Position numbers and translations under genes: made by a program. Below the pieces are notes generated by a model. That model saw nothing but the letters and a program-made list of their open reading frames with translations. It did not search any database and was not told where the DNA came from. From positions 1-38,131 of the forward strand of contig JAEUQR010000097.1 in NCBI GenBank assembly GCA_016789705.1: 38,131 nt of DNA. Direction: 5' to 3'. The DNA comes from Acidobacteriota bacterium. Lineage in GTDB: Bacteria; Acidobacteriota; Vicinamibacteria; Vicinamibacterales; UBA2999. Of this stretch, positions 10,515 to 19,562 are shown in pieces (the stretch's first letter is position 1; every line of letters starts with the position of its first letter).

Positions 10515-13372
10515 GCCCGCCTCTTGTGCGGGGGGCGTGGCGACGGTGCCGGCGTGGTGGCGCGCGGCGGACGCAGGGCCGGGCGCGGCCGGATGGCCGG
10601 TGGCGGCGCGGCACTCTGCACGATCGGCCGGCGCGATGGCAGGGGACGCGCGGTCGTCAGGTCCTGATAGAGGAAGAGGCCGCTCACGACGGTGCTGGCC
10701 GCCATGAGGACGGCCGTCGCCGCCTGGCCTTTCTGGAGCGCGCCGGACGCCTGCCACCGCATCGCCGGTCCGCTCGGGCCCGACATGGCGACGAGCCCTG
10801 TCTGCGCGCCGACGCGCGAGAGGGCGTGGTCGAGCACGGTGAGGCTGCGTGTGGCCTGCCAGGCGGTACGGGCCATGAGTGCGCCCACGATGATGACCGC
10901 GCCGAGGCTCGCCGACGGCCAGCGCAGGGCGATGGCGGCACTCGTGGCGCTCAAGAGTCCCACGGCGAGCAGCGCTGCGCGCACGAGGCCCTGCACATTC
11001 GGCTGCAGCCGCGCGCCGACGCGGCAGAGGCAGCGTCCGCGGTCGTGTTCTTCGACGAGCGTGCGCACGTGCAGCCAGCCCCAGCGGCCCACCGCGATGC
11101 TGAGGTCGCGGTCGGCGTGCCAGCCTTCGTCGACGTGCACGCGCAGCGACGGTCGCGCCGCCCGCAGACTCGAGGCGAGCGCGGTCAGGAAGGCCGGCGG
11201 CGCCATCCATGCCTCGTTCCAGAACGCCCATTCGACGGTGCCGCCCACCTGGAGCCGCGCCGAGCCGAGGATCGTCGCGGGCGACGGGGCCGGAGCGCGC
11301 CACGGGACGCCGGTCGTATGAGGCGAGTCGCCGACGTCGGGGGGATCGGCCAGCCCGCGCAGGCGGCCGAGGATGCGGGCGATCGGCTGCAGCACGTGCA
11401 GCCAGGCGATGAGCAGGCGGTACTGCCAGCGGCTCCGCGTCGGCGAGGCGTGCGGAATGGGCGGCGCGGTCGCAAGGTCCGACCGCCACGCGAAGGCGGC
11501 GCAGCGGCCGAGCGTCGTGCCCCAGCCGACGAGGCCGGCTGCCGCGAGCAGCCAGGCGGCGTCACCCGGGCGGATGAGCAGCGTGAGCAGCCCGGCCACG
11601 AGCAGCAGCGTCGAGCCGACCATCCAGGCCGGCGAGTGCGGCAGGAACTGGAAGGGATGGGCGTCGGTGCGATAGACCGACGGAAAGGCCGCCGTGCCGA
11701 AGATGCCCGTGTTCACGCGCCGGCCGGCGAGCGCGGCGACAAACGGCAGCGCACTGTAGATCCGGCCGCGCCACAACATCTGGCCGCCCACGAACTTCTC
11801 GGGGTGATGGGCCTCGAGCCAGGTTTCCCCTTCGCCGTAGCCGGCCTGCTGCCGCCAGTATCCCTTCACCGTCGCGCGGTGGTGATGCCAGACGAGCGCC
11901 GAGGGCGCGAATCCAATCACCTCTCCTCGTGCCTGGAGGCGCCAGCAGATGTCCACGTCGTCGCCGGCGCGGAGGTAGACGGGGTTGAAGCCGTCGATGG
12001 CTTCGAGGGCCGACTTGCGGAACGCCATGTTGCAGCCGGGCACGTGTTCGGCGACGCGGTCGTCGAGCAGCACGTGCGTGGGGCCACCGGGCGCGCGCGC
12101 CACGGCCTGGGCGATCCAGCCATCGTCTTCCGGGACGACGTTCGGTCCGCCCGAGCCGGCCATCGTGCCGCGCAGCATCGGCTGCACGAGATACGTGAGC
12201 CAGTCGGGATCGACCCGCACGTCGGCGTCGGTGTAGGCCACGATCTCGCCACGTGCCTCCGCGATGCCGAGGTTGCGCGCCGCAGCGAGGCCGCCGTTCG
12301 GAATGCGGATGAGGCGCACGTGGGGATAGCGGCGCGTGATCTCGGCGGTGGCATCGCGCGAGCCGTCATCGACGACGATCGTCTCGTAGTCGGGGTAGGT
12401 GAGCGCCGCGAGCGAGCGCAGGCAGTCGTCGATGGTGTCGGCGGCGTTGTAGGCGCAGACCACGACCGAGACCTTCGGCCACGTCGCCTGCACCTCGGCC
12501 GGATAGGGCGCCTCGGCAAAGACACGCGTCACGGCCGCGAGCGCCGGCTTCGGCTGTCGCGCGCGGTCGACGAGGCCGAACGCCCAGTCGTCCACGTCGT
12601 GACCGCCGCGCCACCACTCGTCGGTCCACGCGAAGGCAATCGCGCCAGCCGCGCCTTCCGCATAGGCGGCGGCGAGTTGCGCGGCGGTGAGCCGCGCCTG
12701 GCCGTCTAGCCCCTCGCGGATGCTGTCGGCGCCTGCCTCCGTCAGCAGCAGCGGCTTGGCGCCCGCCAGGTGCTGCAGGCGTCCGAGGTAGGCGCGCAGG
12801 TCCTTCTCGCGATGCAGGTAGACGTTGAAGGCGCAGACGTCGAAGAAGCCGAGGTCCAGATACTCCGTCGGCGGGAAGTTCGCGTAGGTGAGCAGCGCCG
12901 CCGGCGCCGCCGCCTTCGCCTCGTCGTAGAGCCCGCGCAGGAACTGCTCGATGCGCGGGGCGCCGTGCCAGCGCACGACGCCGGGCGGAATCTCGTTGCC
13001 GAGCGCGACGAGCAGCGTCGCGGGATGGGCGGCCAGGCGCCGGACCTCGGCCGCCACGTCGTGGCGGATCCGCCGGGTGAGCGCGGCGTCGTCGAGGAAC
13101 GCCACGTGCTGCATCCAGGGCAGGCCGGCCATCAGCCGCAGGCCCTGCGCGGCGGCGGCGTCGAGGATGTCGTCGGTCGGCGGCGTGTAGGTGCGGACGG
13201 TGTTCACGCCGGCCGCGGCCATGGCCGCGAAGTCGGCCTGCACGCGGGCGAGCGGCGGGTACTGCCGGCCCGACGCGTCAGGTGCGAACGTGCCGTAGGT
13301 CACGCCCTTCACGAGAAAGCGCCGGCCGTCGACTTCGAGGAACTTCCCGCGTACGCGCGCGTCGGTGGACAT
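10511..13372 (-). CDS. Fusion: glycoside-hydrolase-like barrel + family 2 glycosyltransferase
   Basis: This is a single 953-aa frame. Residues 1-290 resemble a clan GH-A barrel, with GNEIPP (acid/base Glu127) and LLLTEAG (nucleophile Glu212) in the expected order. Residues 298-530 are a GT2 domain: VVVCAYNAADT (303-313), VVDDGS (333-338), TDADVRVD (381-388), GCNMAFRKS (446-454) and DDVDICWR (471-478). Hydrophobic spans follow near 575-615, then a soluble segment (about 690-790) I cannot assign, more hydrophobic spans (about 800-850 and 870-905), and a Pro/Arg-rich basic tail. It looks like a membrane glycan synthase carrying its own hydrolase or transglycosylase-like module. The start is supported by AGGAG three bases upstream. 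It leads the six-gene leftward operon. Confidence 0.85.
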
Positions 13373-13375
13373 GTA

Positions 13376-13406
13376 CTCCTGAGAACCGGGCAGACTTCCT
13401 ATTCTA
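13376..13406 (-). promoter_or_regulatory. Promoter -10 and ribosome site for the glycan operon
   Basis: Reading leftward, TAGAAT (13401-13406, five of six matches to TATAAT) lies 28 bases before the ATG at 13372. AGGAG (13376-13380) lies 3 bases before it. A weak GAGACC could be the -35 box at an 18-base spacing. This is the only gap in front of the six-gene operon. Confidence 0.38.
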
Positions 13407-13451
13407 CGCCCGGCGCCCCGATTCGGTCTCGCGGCAGCGGGTGGTGGCAGG

Positions 13452-13457
13452 TATCCT
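13452..13457 (+). promoter_or_regulatory. Possible -10 box (TATCCT) for the nucleotidase
   Basis: TATCCT ends 8 bases before an in-frame GTG (13466) and 17 bases before the ATG (13475). No clear Shine-Dalgarno or -35 box is present. If used, translation might begin at the GTG on a nearly leaderless transcript. Confidence 0.2.
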
Positions 13458-13474
13458 TGGGGCCCGTGCCCTCA

Positions 13475-15295
13475 ATGGCGGATACGACTCCTCGAGACGC
13501 GTCGCGGTTCCGCCGGTCGTGGTGGCCGGGTGCCCTGCCGGCCGCCGTGGCGGCCGTATGGGCCGGGCTCCTCGGGCTCGCGGGCGCTGCGGCTCAGGCG
13601 CCGTCGACGCCTGCGTCCGGCGACCTCACTCTCTCGATTCTCGGCACGACCGACCTGCACGGCTACGTGTTCCCGCGCGAGGGACGCGGCGGGCTGGCGG
13701 TGTTCGGCGGCTACCTGGCGAACCTGCGGGCGGCCCGGGCGGCCGACGGCGGTGGCGTCGTGCTCCTGGATGCCGGGGACACGTACCTCGGCGGCATCGA
13801 GTCGAACATGTCGGAAGGCGCGGTGGTCGTCGATGCCTTCAATGCCCTCGGCTACACCGCCGGCGCGCTGGGCAACCATGACCTCGAGTACGGGGCGGTC
13901 GACCACTGGCCCTTCGGCACGGGCACGGGCGATCCGCGCGGCGCCATCAAGGCGCTGGCGCGCCGGGCGCGGTACCCGATGCTGGCGGCGAATCTCACCG
14001 AATCGGCGGCGCTCACGCCGGTGGACTGGCCGAACGTGATGCCCTCGGCGCTCGTGACCGTGGCCGGCGTGCGGGTGGGGCTCGTGGGCGTGATGACCTA
14101 CGACGCGCTGTCGCTCACGCTGGCGGCCAATGTGGTCGGCCTGGCCACGACGCCGCTCGTCGGCGCCATCGTGCGCGAGGCCACCGCGGTGCGTGGCCTT
14201 GGCGCGCAGGTGGTGGTGGCCGTGGCGCACGCGGGCGGCTCCTGCGGCGCCTTCAGCGCGCCGGAGGACCTCACGTCGTGTGACGACACCTCGGAAATCT
14301 TCGACGTAGCGCGGCGCCTGCCGGCCGGCCTCGTTGATGTCATCGTCGCCGGCCATACGCACGACGGGCTCGCACACCGCGTGGCCGGCATCCCGATCGT
14401 GCAGGCCTTCTCCTGGGGACGCGCCTTCAGCCGTGTGGACCTGCGCGTGTCGCGGCCCACGGGCACCGTGCGCGCGGCCACGATCTTCGCGCCACAGGAG
14501 ATCTGCGCCTGGCAGGACGCGGCGTCGGGCGTCTGCGTGCCGGCCGCCTCGGCCACGACGGCGGTGGCGCGGTACGAAGGACGTCCCGTCACGCCGCGCG
14601 CGGCCGTGAACGACGCCATGGCGCCGCAGCTTGCGCGCGTGGATGGATGGCGTCGCACCCCGCTCGGCGTGGCGCTCGACGGACCGCTCGGGCGCGGCCC
14701 CGGCGATGCGGAGTCGCCGCTTGGCAACCTCTTCGCCGATGCGCTCGCCGCGGCCGTGCCCGGCAGCGACGGCGCCCTCAGCTACGGCGCCGGCCCCGGC
14801 GGCCTGCGGGCGGATCTGGCGGCGGGGCCGCTCACCGTTGGCGGGCTCTACGATTCCTTCCCCTTCGACAACCGCCTCGTCGCGCTCGGGCTGCGCGGCG
14901 CCGACCTGCGCGCGCTGCTGCGCGACCACCTGCAGCGGCCACGGTGGCGCGCGCGGGCGCTCGGGGTGTCGGGGCTGCGGCTCGAGATCGGCTGTCGCGG
15001 CGGCCGCGACGATGTCGAGATCACGCGCGCCTCCGGTCAGCCGATCGCAGACGACGAACCGCTCACGATCGTCGTGCCCGACTTCCTCGCCGCGCGCGTC
15101 CGCGCACTGACACGTCCGGGGGCGGATGCCATCACGTCGGCGCCGAGCGATCGGCAGGTGCGTGACGCGGCGCTCACGTGGGTGCGCGGGCGCCGCGACC
15201 TGACCACCGCGGCGTTCGTCGTGCCCGGCGCGCCACGCTGGACGCGCACCGAGGCGTCCGTCGCCGGCTGCCAGACCGGCCCCGGCGTGCGCTGA
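13475..15295 (+). CDS. Secreted 5'-nucleotidase / UshA-like metallophosphoesterase
   Basis: This 606-aa protein has a long signal peptide: a basic start, a hydrophobic stretch at about residues 20-40 and likely cleavage after GAAAQA. The metallophosphoesterase domain carries TTDLHG (Asp60, His62), LLDAGDTYLGG (98-108), GNHDLEYG (133-140), a VAVAHAGG segment and IVAGHTHDG, so all expected metal ligands are present. The C-terminal nucleotidase domain (about 380-600) contains SPLGNLFADAL and YDSFPFDNRLV, the nucleotide-binding region. It should act outside the membrane to release phosphate and nucleosides from nucleotides. I placed the start at ATG 13475; an in-frame GTG at 13466 would add three residues. 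It stands alone between the divergent glycan operon and a convergent gene whose stop is 6 bases away. Confidence 0.92.
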   Translation: MADTTPRDASRFRRSWWPGALPAAVAAVWAGLLGLAGAAAQAPSTPASGDLTLSILGTTDLHGYVFPREGRGGLAVFGGYLANLRAARAADGGGVVLLDAGDTYLGGIESNMSEGAVVVDAFNALGYTAGALGNHDLEYGAVDHWPFGTGTGDPRGAIKALARRARYPMLAANLTESAALTPVDWPNVMPSALVTVAGVRVGLVGVMTYDALSLTLAANVVGLATTPLVGAIVREATAVRGLGAQVVVAVAHAGGSCGAFSAPEDLTSCDDTSEIFDVARRLPAGLVDVIVAGHTHDGLAHRVAGIPIVQAFSWGRAFSRVDLRVSRPTGTVRAATIFAPQEICAWQDAASGVCVPAASATTAVARYEGRPVTPRAAVNDAMAPQLARVDGWRRTPLGVALDGPLGRGPGDAESPLGNLFADALAAAVPGSDGALSYGAGPGGLRADLAAGPLTVGGLYDSFPFDNRLVALGLRGADLRALLRDHLQRPRWRARALGVSGLRLEIGCRGGRDDVEITRASGQPIADDEPLTIVVPDFLAARVRALTRPGADAITSAPSDRQVRDAALTWVRGRRDLTTAAFVVPGAPRWTRTEASVAGCQTGPGVR

Positions 15296-15301
15296 ACCCG
15301 C

Positions 15302-16387
15302 CTAGTAGCGGTCGCTCGCCTGCGTCGGCGCCATCGGCCAGACGGGTGCCGTCTGGCCGTTCACCGTGAGTCCGCCCTGCGAGAACATCGCCACGAACCT
15401 GAGCATGCCGGCGGGGAAGCTCAACACCGGTGCCGACACGGCGTCGAGCGCCGCGACGTGCGCGGCGGTGAGCGTGGTGTCGAGCCCGGCGAGGTTCTGC
15501 TCGAGCTGATCGAGCCGTCGCGCGCCGATGATCGTCGAGGCGACACCGTCGCGTCCCTGCACCCACGCGAGAGCGACGGAGGCGGGACTCGCGCCCACGT
15601 CGGCGCCGATGCGCTGCAGTTCGTCGACGATCCGGTAGGTGCGTTCGGTGAGGAAGTCGGTGACGCGGGCGCCGCGGTCGGCCGTGATCGTGCCGGCATT
15701 CGCGCGCGTGTACTTGCCCGAGAGCGCGCCGCCGCGCAGCGGCGACCAGGGCGTCACGCCGAGGCCGAGTTCACGGGCCATCGGCATGAGCTCGCCTTCG
15801 ACGGTGCGCTCGACGAGCGAGTACTCGATCTGGAGCGCGATGAGCGGCGTCCAGCCGCGGAAGAGCGCCATGGTCTGCGCCTGCGCCACCTTCCACGCCG
15901 GCGTGTCCGAGAAGCCGATGTGGCGCACCTTCCCGGCGCGCACGAGATCGTCGAGCGCGCGCATCGTTTCCTCGATGGGCGTGTGCGCGTCCCAGCAGTG
16001 CATCCAGTAAAGGTCGATGTAGTCGGTCCTGAGCCGGCGCAGCGACTGTTCGCAGGCCGCCTGCAGCGACTTGCGGCCGGCGCCGCCGCCATTCGGATCC
16101 CCCGGATAGAGATTCGACAGGAACTTCGTGGCGAGCACGACGCGGTCGCGCCGGCCTGGTGCCTTCGCCAGGGCGTCGCCGATGATCACTTCCGAATGGC
16201 CGCGTGTGTAGGCGTTGGCGGTGTCGATGAAGTTGCCGCCGCGGTCCAGATAGTGCGCGAGGATGGCTTCCGACTCGGCCACCGGGGAGCCCCAGCCCCA
16301 GTCGTCGCCGAAGGTCATCGTGCCCAGGCACATCGGGCTCACGCGCAGCCCGGAGCGGCCAAGTGTCACGTAGTGGTCAAGTGGCAT
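15302..16387 (-). CDS. Aldo/keto reductase
   Basis: This 361-aa protein has the catalytic tetrad in order: Asp55 and Tyr60 (in NFIDTANAY), Lys88 (VVLATKF) and His130 (DLYWMHCWD). The ending STIIGARRLDQLEQNLAGLD is the usual NADPH-binding segment of AKR proteins. It should be a cytosolic NADPH-dependent carbonyl reductase of unknown substrate, similar in layout to YajO/general-stress-type AKRs. The start is set at the Met of MPLDHYVTLGRSGLRVSPM, where family similarity begins; the 46 extra residues of the longer frame are low-complexity. A TATACT box 7 bases before this ATG fits a separate, possibly leaderless, transcript. Confidence 0.94.
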   Translation of the reverse strand: MPLDHYVTLGRSGLRVSPMCLGTMTFGDDWGWGSPVAESEAILAHYLDRGGNFIDTANAYTRGHSEVIIGDALAKAPGRRDRVVLATKFLSNLYPGDPNGGGAGRKSLQAACEQSLRRLRTDYIDLYWMHCWDAHTPIEETMRALDDLVRAGKVRHIGFSDTPAWKVAQAQTMALFRGWTPLIALQIEYSLVERTVEGELMPMARELGLGVTPWSPLRGGALSGKYTRANAGTITADRGARVTDFLTERTYRIVDELQRIGADVGASPASVALAWVQGRDGVASTIIGARRLDQLEQNLAGLDTTLTAAHVAALDAVSAPVLSFPAGMLRFVAMFSQGGLTVNGQTAPVWPMAPTQASDRY

Positions 16388-16394
16388 GGCGCCG

Positions 16395-16400
16395 AGTATA
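16395..16400 (-). promoter_or_regulatory. -10 box (TATACT) placed for a leaderless transcript
   Basis: On the minus strand TATACT (five of six matches to TATAAT) ends 7 bases before the aldo/keto reductase ATG. Transcription would start at or next to the start codon, and no Shine-Dalgarno sequence fits in the gap. The -35 region is weak (TCGGCC at best). Confidence 0.4.
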
Positions 16401-16438
16401 GCCGTGCCGGACGAGGCGGCCGATCTGGCGGCATTGGC

Positions 16439-16450
16439 CGATCGTGATCG
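16439..16450. promoter_or_regulatory. Inverted repeat between the reductase and metallothionein genes
   Basis: CGATCGTGATCG is a perfect 5-2-5 inverted repeat in the 112-base divergent spacer. The overlapping GGCCGATC also occurs 18 bases upstream (16418-16425). It could be an operator for a metal-responsive repressor, but GATC-rich palindromes are common in GC-rich DNA. Confidence 0.2.
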
Positions 16451-16499
16451 CGCTCGTGCGCGAATGGGCGCATGATAGGCGGAGAAAGCGAGGGATGTC

Positions 16500-16652
16500 A
16501 TGCCCGAGCCCACGACGCCGCCCACCCAGAAGTGCGCGCACCCGAGCTGCGACTGCCCCGTGCCGGCGGGGACGAAGTACTGCAGCGATTACTGCCGGAA
16601 GGCCCCCGAAACCGAGCTGCACTGCAACTGCATGCATCCCGGCTGCCGGTAG
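16500..16652 (+). CDS. Short Cys-rich metallothionein-like protein (50 aa)
   Basis: The frame begins MPEPTTPPTQKCAHPSCDC and continues with GTKYCSDYCRKAP, ending LHCNCMHPGCR. It carries eight cysteines (residues 12, 17, 19, 28, 32, 42, 44, 49) and three histidines (14, 41, 46). The order C-x4-CxC ... YCSxYC ... CNCxHPGC is that of short bacterial metallothioneins, which bind zinc, cadmium or copper in the cytoplasm. An AGGGA ribosome site at 16491-16495 lies 4 bases before the ATG. It is divergent from the aldo/keto reductase gene. Longer frames crossing this spot in other phases lack any such pattern. Metal identity cannot be read from sequence. Confidence 0.85.
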   Translation: MPEPTTPPTQKCAHPSCDCPVPAGTKYCSDYCRKAPETELHCNCMHPGCR

Positions 16653-16675
16653 CCATGCGTCGAGCCATGCAAACG

Positions 16676-16688
16676 GGGCGACGCGCCC
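16676..16688. terminator. Weak hairpin between convergent genes
   Basis: GGGCG-ACG-CGCCC lies in the 42-base gap between the metallothionein-like gene and the convergent methyltransferase. There is no T-run. It might act as a weak bidirectional terminator; chance is also likely. Confidence 0.2.
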
Positions 16689-16694
16689 GCGGCG

Positions 16695-17564
16695 TCACCC
16701 GGCGGTCGGCGTGTGCCCGCCGGCGGCGCGGGCCGCGACGAGCAGGCGGTAGCGCACGACGCCACGCTGGTACATCCGTTCGAGTCGCAGCCCGCCGAGC
16801 AGGGCGCCCATCAGCACGCCGGCGGGTGTGAGCGCGAGCAGCGCCGCGGCGGCCCGCGCCACGAGCACGAGTCCCGCCAGCGCGGCCCGGTGCCGGGCCC
16901 GCACGCGTGGCGTCAGGTCTTCGTCGTGACACACGGTGAGGCCGGCGGCCGCGAGTGCGGTGGCGAGCGTGGTGTCCGCGGCGACGGCCGGGCACAGCCA
17001 GCCGGCGCGAAAGCCGGTGAAATCGGCATCGCCCCACGGCAGGGTGTCGCGCGGCACGTCGTCCACGAGCAGCAGACGGCCGCCCGGCCGGAGGCGCGCC
17101 GCCAGCCGCGCGACCGTCGCGGCCGGGTCCGGCGCGTGCGCCAGCGACTCGATGGCCACGATGAGGTCCACGCCCGTGGGAAGCAGATCCGTCAGGTCTT
17201 CGTCGTAGTCGCGCACCGCAAAGCGACAGACCTCGCCGAGGCCGCGCCGCATGGCTTCCGCCGTGGCGCGCGCGCACTGGGTGTCGCTGAGCGTGATGCC
17301 GGTGTAGCGTCCGCCCAGCCGCGACTGCAGGTAGAAGGTCGTGCCGCCCAGTCCGCAGCCGGCGTCGAGCACGTCGTCGGGCGCACCGCCCGTGGCCATC
17401 ACCGCGTCGAGCACCCGCGCGTGCAGCACGTCCCCCGACACGGTGCCGTCGTCGCCGCGCAGGTGCCGGTGCACCGTGAGCGTCTCCTGCCCGGTGTCGT
17501 GGGCGAGGCCGCGAGCGGCATCCTGGAAGCGCGACAGCCAGGCGTAATAGCGGGCGATGCTCAT
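16695..17564 (-). CDS. SAM-dependent methyltransferase (UbiE/small-molecule type)
   Basis: This 289-aa protein has class I methyltransferase motif I DDVLDAGCGLGGTTFYL (63-79), then TGITLSDTQ (motif II), DLIVAIESLAHAPD (motif IV) and LRPGGRLLLVDDVPRD (post-motif). The pattern resembles sterol, tocopherol and glycine-sarcosine methyltransferases. The C-terminal 60 residues include a long Ala/Leu-rich hydrophobic stretch (about 225-260), unusual for soluble members and hinting at membrane contact. It starts 4 bases after the DppF-like gene stops, so it is probably the last gene of the left catabolic arm. The substrate is unknown. Confidence 0.85.
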   Translation of the reverse strand: MSIARYYAWLSRFQDAARGLAHDTGQETLTVHRHLRGDDGTVSGDVLHARVLDAVMATGGAPDDVLDAGCGLGGTTFYLQSRLGGRYTGITLSDTQCARATAEAMRRGLGEVCRFAVRDYDEDLTDLLPTGVDLIVAIESLAHAPDPAATVARLAARLRPGGRLLLVDDVPRDTLPWGDADFTGFRAGWLCPAVAADTTLATALAAAGLTVCHDEDLTPRVRARHRAALAGLVLVARAAAALLALTPAGVLMGALLGGLRLERMYQRGVVRYRLLVAARAAGGHTPTAG

Positions 17565-17568
17565 CGGC

Positions 17569-18537
17569 CTACGGCGTGAAGTGACAGGCGCTCACGTGAC
17601 CCGGTCCGATGTCGCGCATCGGCGGCGGCGTCGACGCGCAGAGCGCTTCGGCGCGCGGGCACCGCGTGCGGAACACGCAGCCCGAGGGCGGGTTGACCGG
17701 GCTCGGCATGTCGCCCTTGAGCGCCACCCGCACCCGCCGCCGCGAGGGGTCGGGCACCGGCACTGCCGAGAGCAGCGCCTGCGTGTAGGGGTGAGCCGGG
17801 CGCGCGTACAGGTCGCCGGCGCCGGCCATCTCCATGACCTTGCCCAGGTACATCACGATCACGCGATCGCAGATGTGCTCGACGACGGCCAGATCGTGGG
17901 CGATGAAGAGCATCGTCAGGCCGAATCGCGTCTTCAGGTCCTCGAGCAGGTTGATGACCTGCGCCTGGATCGACACGTCCAGTGCCGACACTGGTTCATC
18001 CGCCACGAGGAACTCCGGCTCCACGGCCAGCGCCCGCGCGATGACGATGCGCTGCCGTTGCCCGCCCGAGAATTCGTGGGGATAACGATCGAGGTGATCC
18101 GGCGACAGGCCCACCTGTTCGAGCAGCGCCGCCATGCGGTCCGTCCGGTCGGCGCGGGTGCCGATGCCGTGGAGCGCGAGCGCGTGGCTCAGCACGTCGC
18201 GCACCTTCTCGCGGGGATTGAGGCTCGCGTACGGGTCCTGGAACACCAGCTGCATCCGCTTGCGGAACAGGCGCAGCGGCTCGCGCGAGAGTTGCAGCAC
18301 ATCGGTGTCGTCGAAGGCGACCGTGCCGGCGGTGGCCTCTTCGAGCCGCAGCACGAGGCGGCCCGCCGTCGTCTTGCCGGAGCCGCTTTCGCCGACGAGG
18401 CCCACGACTTCGCCGCGGTTGACGGTGAAGCTGACGCCATCGACGGCCTTCAGGTGCCCGACCACGCGGTTGAAGACGCCGCCGTGAATGGGGAAGTGCT
18501 TGACGAGCCCGTCGACGCGCAGGAGTACGGTGCTCAT
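17569..18537 (-). CDS. dppF: Oligopeptide/dipeptide ABC transporter ATPase, DppF type
   Basis: This 322-aa protein carries Walker A GESGSGKT (49-56), the Q-loop in [13 protein letters not shown], signature FSGGQRQR (156-163), Walker [13 protein letters not shown] (176-187) and an H-loop in FIAHDLAV. It has the C-terminal extension of oligopeptide importers ([12 protein letters not shown], then [12 protein letters not shown] and a final CHF). The membrane-docking sequence KAVDGVSF near residue 30 is also typical. The ATG overlaps the DppD-like stop by 4 bases. It powers import as a heterodimer with that protein. No permease genes lie next to it; the likely binding protein is about 18 kb away on the other arm. 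Confidence 0.93.
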   Translation of the reverse strand: MSTVLLRVDGLVKHFPIHGGVFNRVVGHLKAVDGVSFTVNRGEVVGLVGESGSGKTTAGRLVLRLEEATAGTVAFDDTDVLQLSREPLRLFRKRMQLVFQDPYASLNPREKVRDVLSHALALHGIGTRADRTDRMAALLEQVGLSPDHLDRYPHEFSGGQRQRIVIARALAVEPEFLVADEPVSALDVSIQAQVINLLEDLKTRFGLTMLFIAHDLAVVEHICDRVIVMYLGKVMEMAGAGDLYARPAHPYTQALLSAVPVPDPSRRRVRVALKGDMPSPVNPPSGCVFRTRCPRAEALCASTPPPMRDIGPGHVSACHFTP

Positions 18538-19562
18538 GCGCGGCCTCCAGGCGCGAGTGTCAAATCCGGCCAGCGCAGGCAGCGCACCTCGTGGCCGGCC
18601 GCGGCCGTGTCGAGCGGCGGCGGCGTCGTGGTGCAGCGCGGCTCGACATGCGCGCACCTGGTCGAGAACCGGCAGCCGGCCGGCAATTGCGTGAGCGACG
18701 GGACGTGACCGGGGATCGCGTGCAGCGGCTGCCCGTCACGGGCGCGGCCCAGCCGTGGGATCGAGCCGAGCAGGCCGGCGGTGTAAGGCATGCGTGGCGC
18801 CGCGTACAGTTCGGCGACCGGCGCGGCTTCGACCACCTGGCCCGCGTACATGACCATCACGCGGTCGGCGATCTGGGCCACCACGCCGAGGTCGTGCGTG
18901 ATGAAGACCATCGCCATGCCGAGCTGCGCCTGCAGGTCCTGCATCAGATCGAGGATCTGCGCCTGGATGGTGACGTCGAGCGCCGTCGTGGGCTCGTCGG
19001 CGATGAGCACGCTCGGCCGGCACGCGAGCGCCATCGCGATCATCACGCGCTGCCGCATGCCGCCCGAGAGCTGGTGGGGATAGCTGCCGGCGCGCCGGGC
19101 CGGCTCGGGGATGCCCACGAGCGCCAGCATCTCGACGGCGTGCGCGTGGGCGGCGTCGTGGCCGAGCCCTTCGTGACAGCGCACGACCTCGGCGATCTGG
19201 GCGCCGACGGTGTGCACCGGATTGAGGCTCGTCATCGGCTCCTGGAAGATCATGCCGATGTGGCGACCGCGCACGGCGCGCATGTCGTCGTCGGGGAGCG
19301 TCGTGAGCTCGCGGCCGCGCAGACGGATCGAGCCGCGGCTGATGCGGCCGGAACGGGCCGGCAGCAGCCGCATGATCGAGAGCGCCGTCACCGACTTGCC
19401 CGAGCCGCTCTCGCCGACGATGGCCAGCGTCTCACCGGCGTCGACGCGCAGGCTGACGCCGTCGACGGCCGTCACCTCGCCGCTTCCGGCCGACCTGAAG
19501 ACCGTCTGCAGGTCGGTGACCTCGAGCAGCGGGGCACCCGCCACGGCCGCGGTGTCGCTCAT
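18534..19562 (-). CDS. dppD: Oligopeptide/dipeptide ABC transporter ATPase, DppD type
   Basis: This 342-aa protein has Walker A GESGSGKS (50-57), the Q-loop in [12 protein letters not shown], signature LSGGMRQR (165-172) and Walker [13 protein letters not shown] (186-197). Its C-terminal domain reads [13 protein letters not shown] and then has cysteines at 297, 303, 310 and 328, the spacing seen in the oligopeptide importer C-terminal domain. It pairs with the DppF-like ATPase. The ATG overlaps the stop of the TIM-barrel-like gene by 4 bases, so it is translated as part of the left arm. The imported substrate is probably a short peptide or peptide-like compound, judging only from the family. 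Confidence 0.93.
   Translation of the reverse strand: MSDTAAVAGAPLLEVTDLQTVFRSAGSGEVTAVDGVSLRVDAGETLAIVGESGSGKSVTALSIMRLLPARSGRISRGSIRLRGRELTTLPDDDMRAVRGRHIGMIFQEPMTSLNPVHTVGAQIAEVVRCHEGLGHDAAHAHAVEMLALVGIPEPARRAGSYPHQLSGGMRQRVMIAMALACRPSVLIADEPTTALDVTIQAQILDLMQDLQAQLGMAMVFITHDLGVVAQIADRVMVMYAGQVVEAAPVAELYAAPRMPYTAGLLGSIPRLGRARDGQPLHAIPGHVPSLTQLPAGCRFSTRCAHVEPRCTTTPPPLDTAAAGHEVRCLRWPDLTLAPGGRA

Noticed and set aside
12770..13474. Upstream extension of the nucleotidase reading frame
   Set aside because: It is antisense to the glycosyltransferase fusion, rich in Arg/Ala/Gly/His without domain pattern, and places the signal peptide far inside the protein. The natural start is 13475 or 13466.
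16472..16831. 119-codon plus-strand frame over the metallothionein-like gene
   Set aside because: A different phase without any Cys pattern that runs on into the methyltransferase; the 50-codon frame explains the sequence better.
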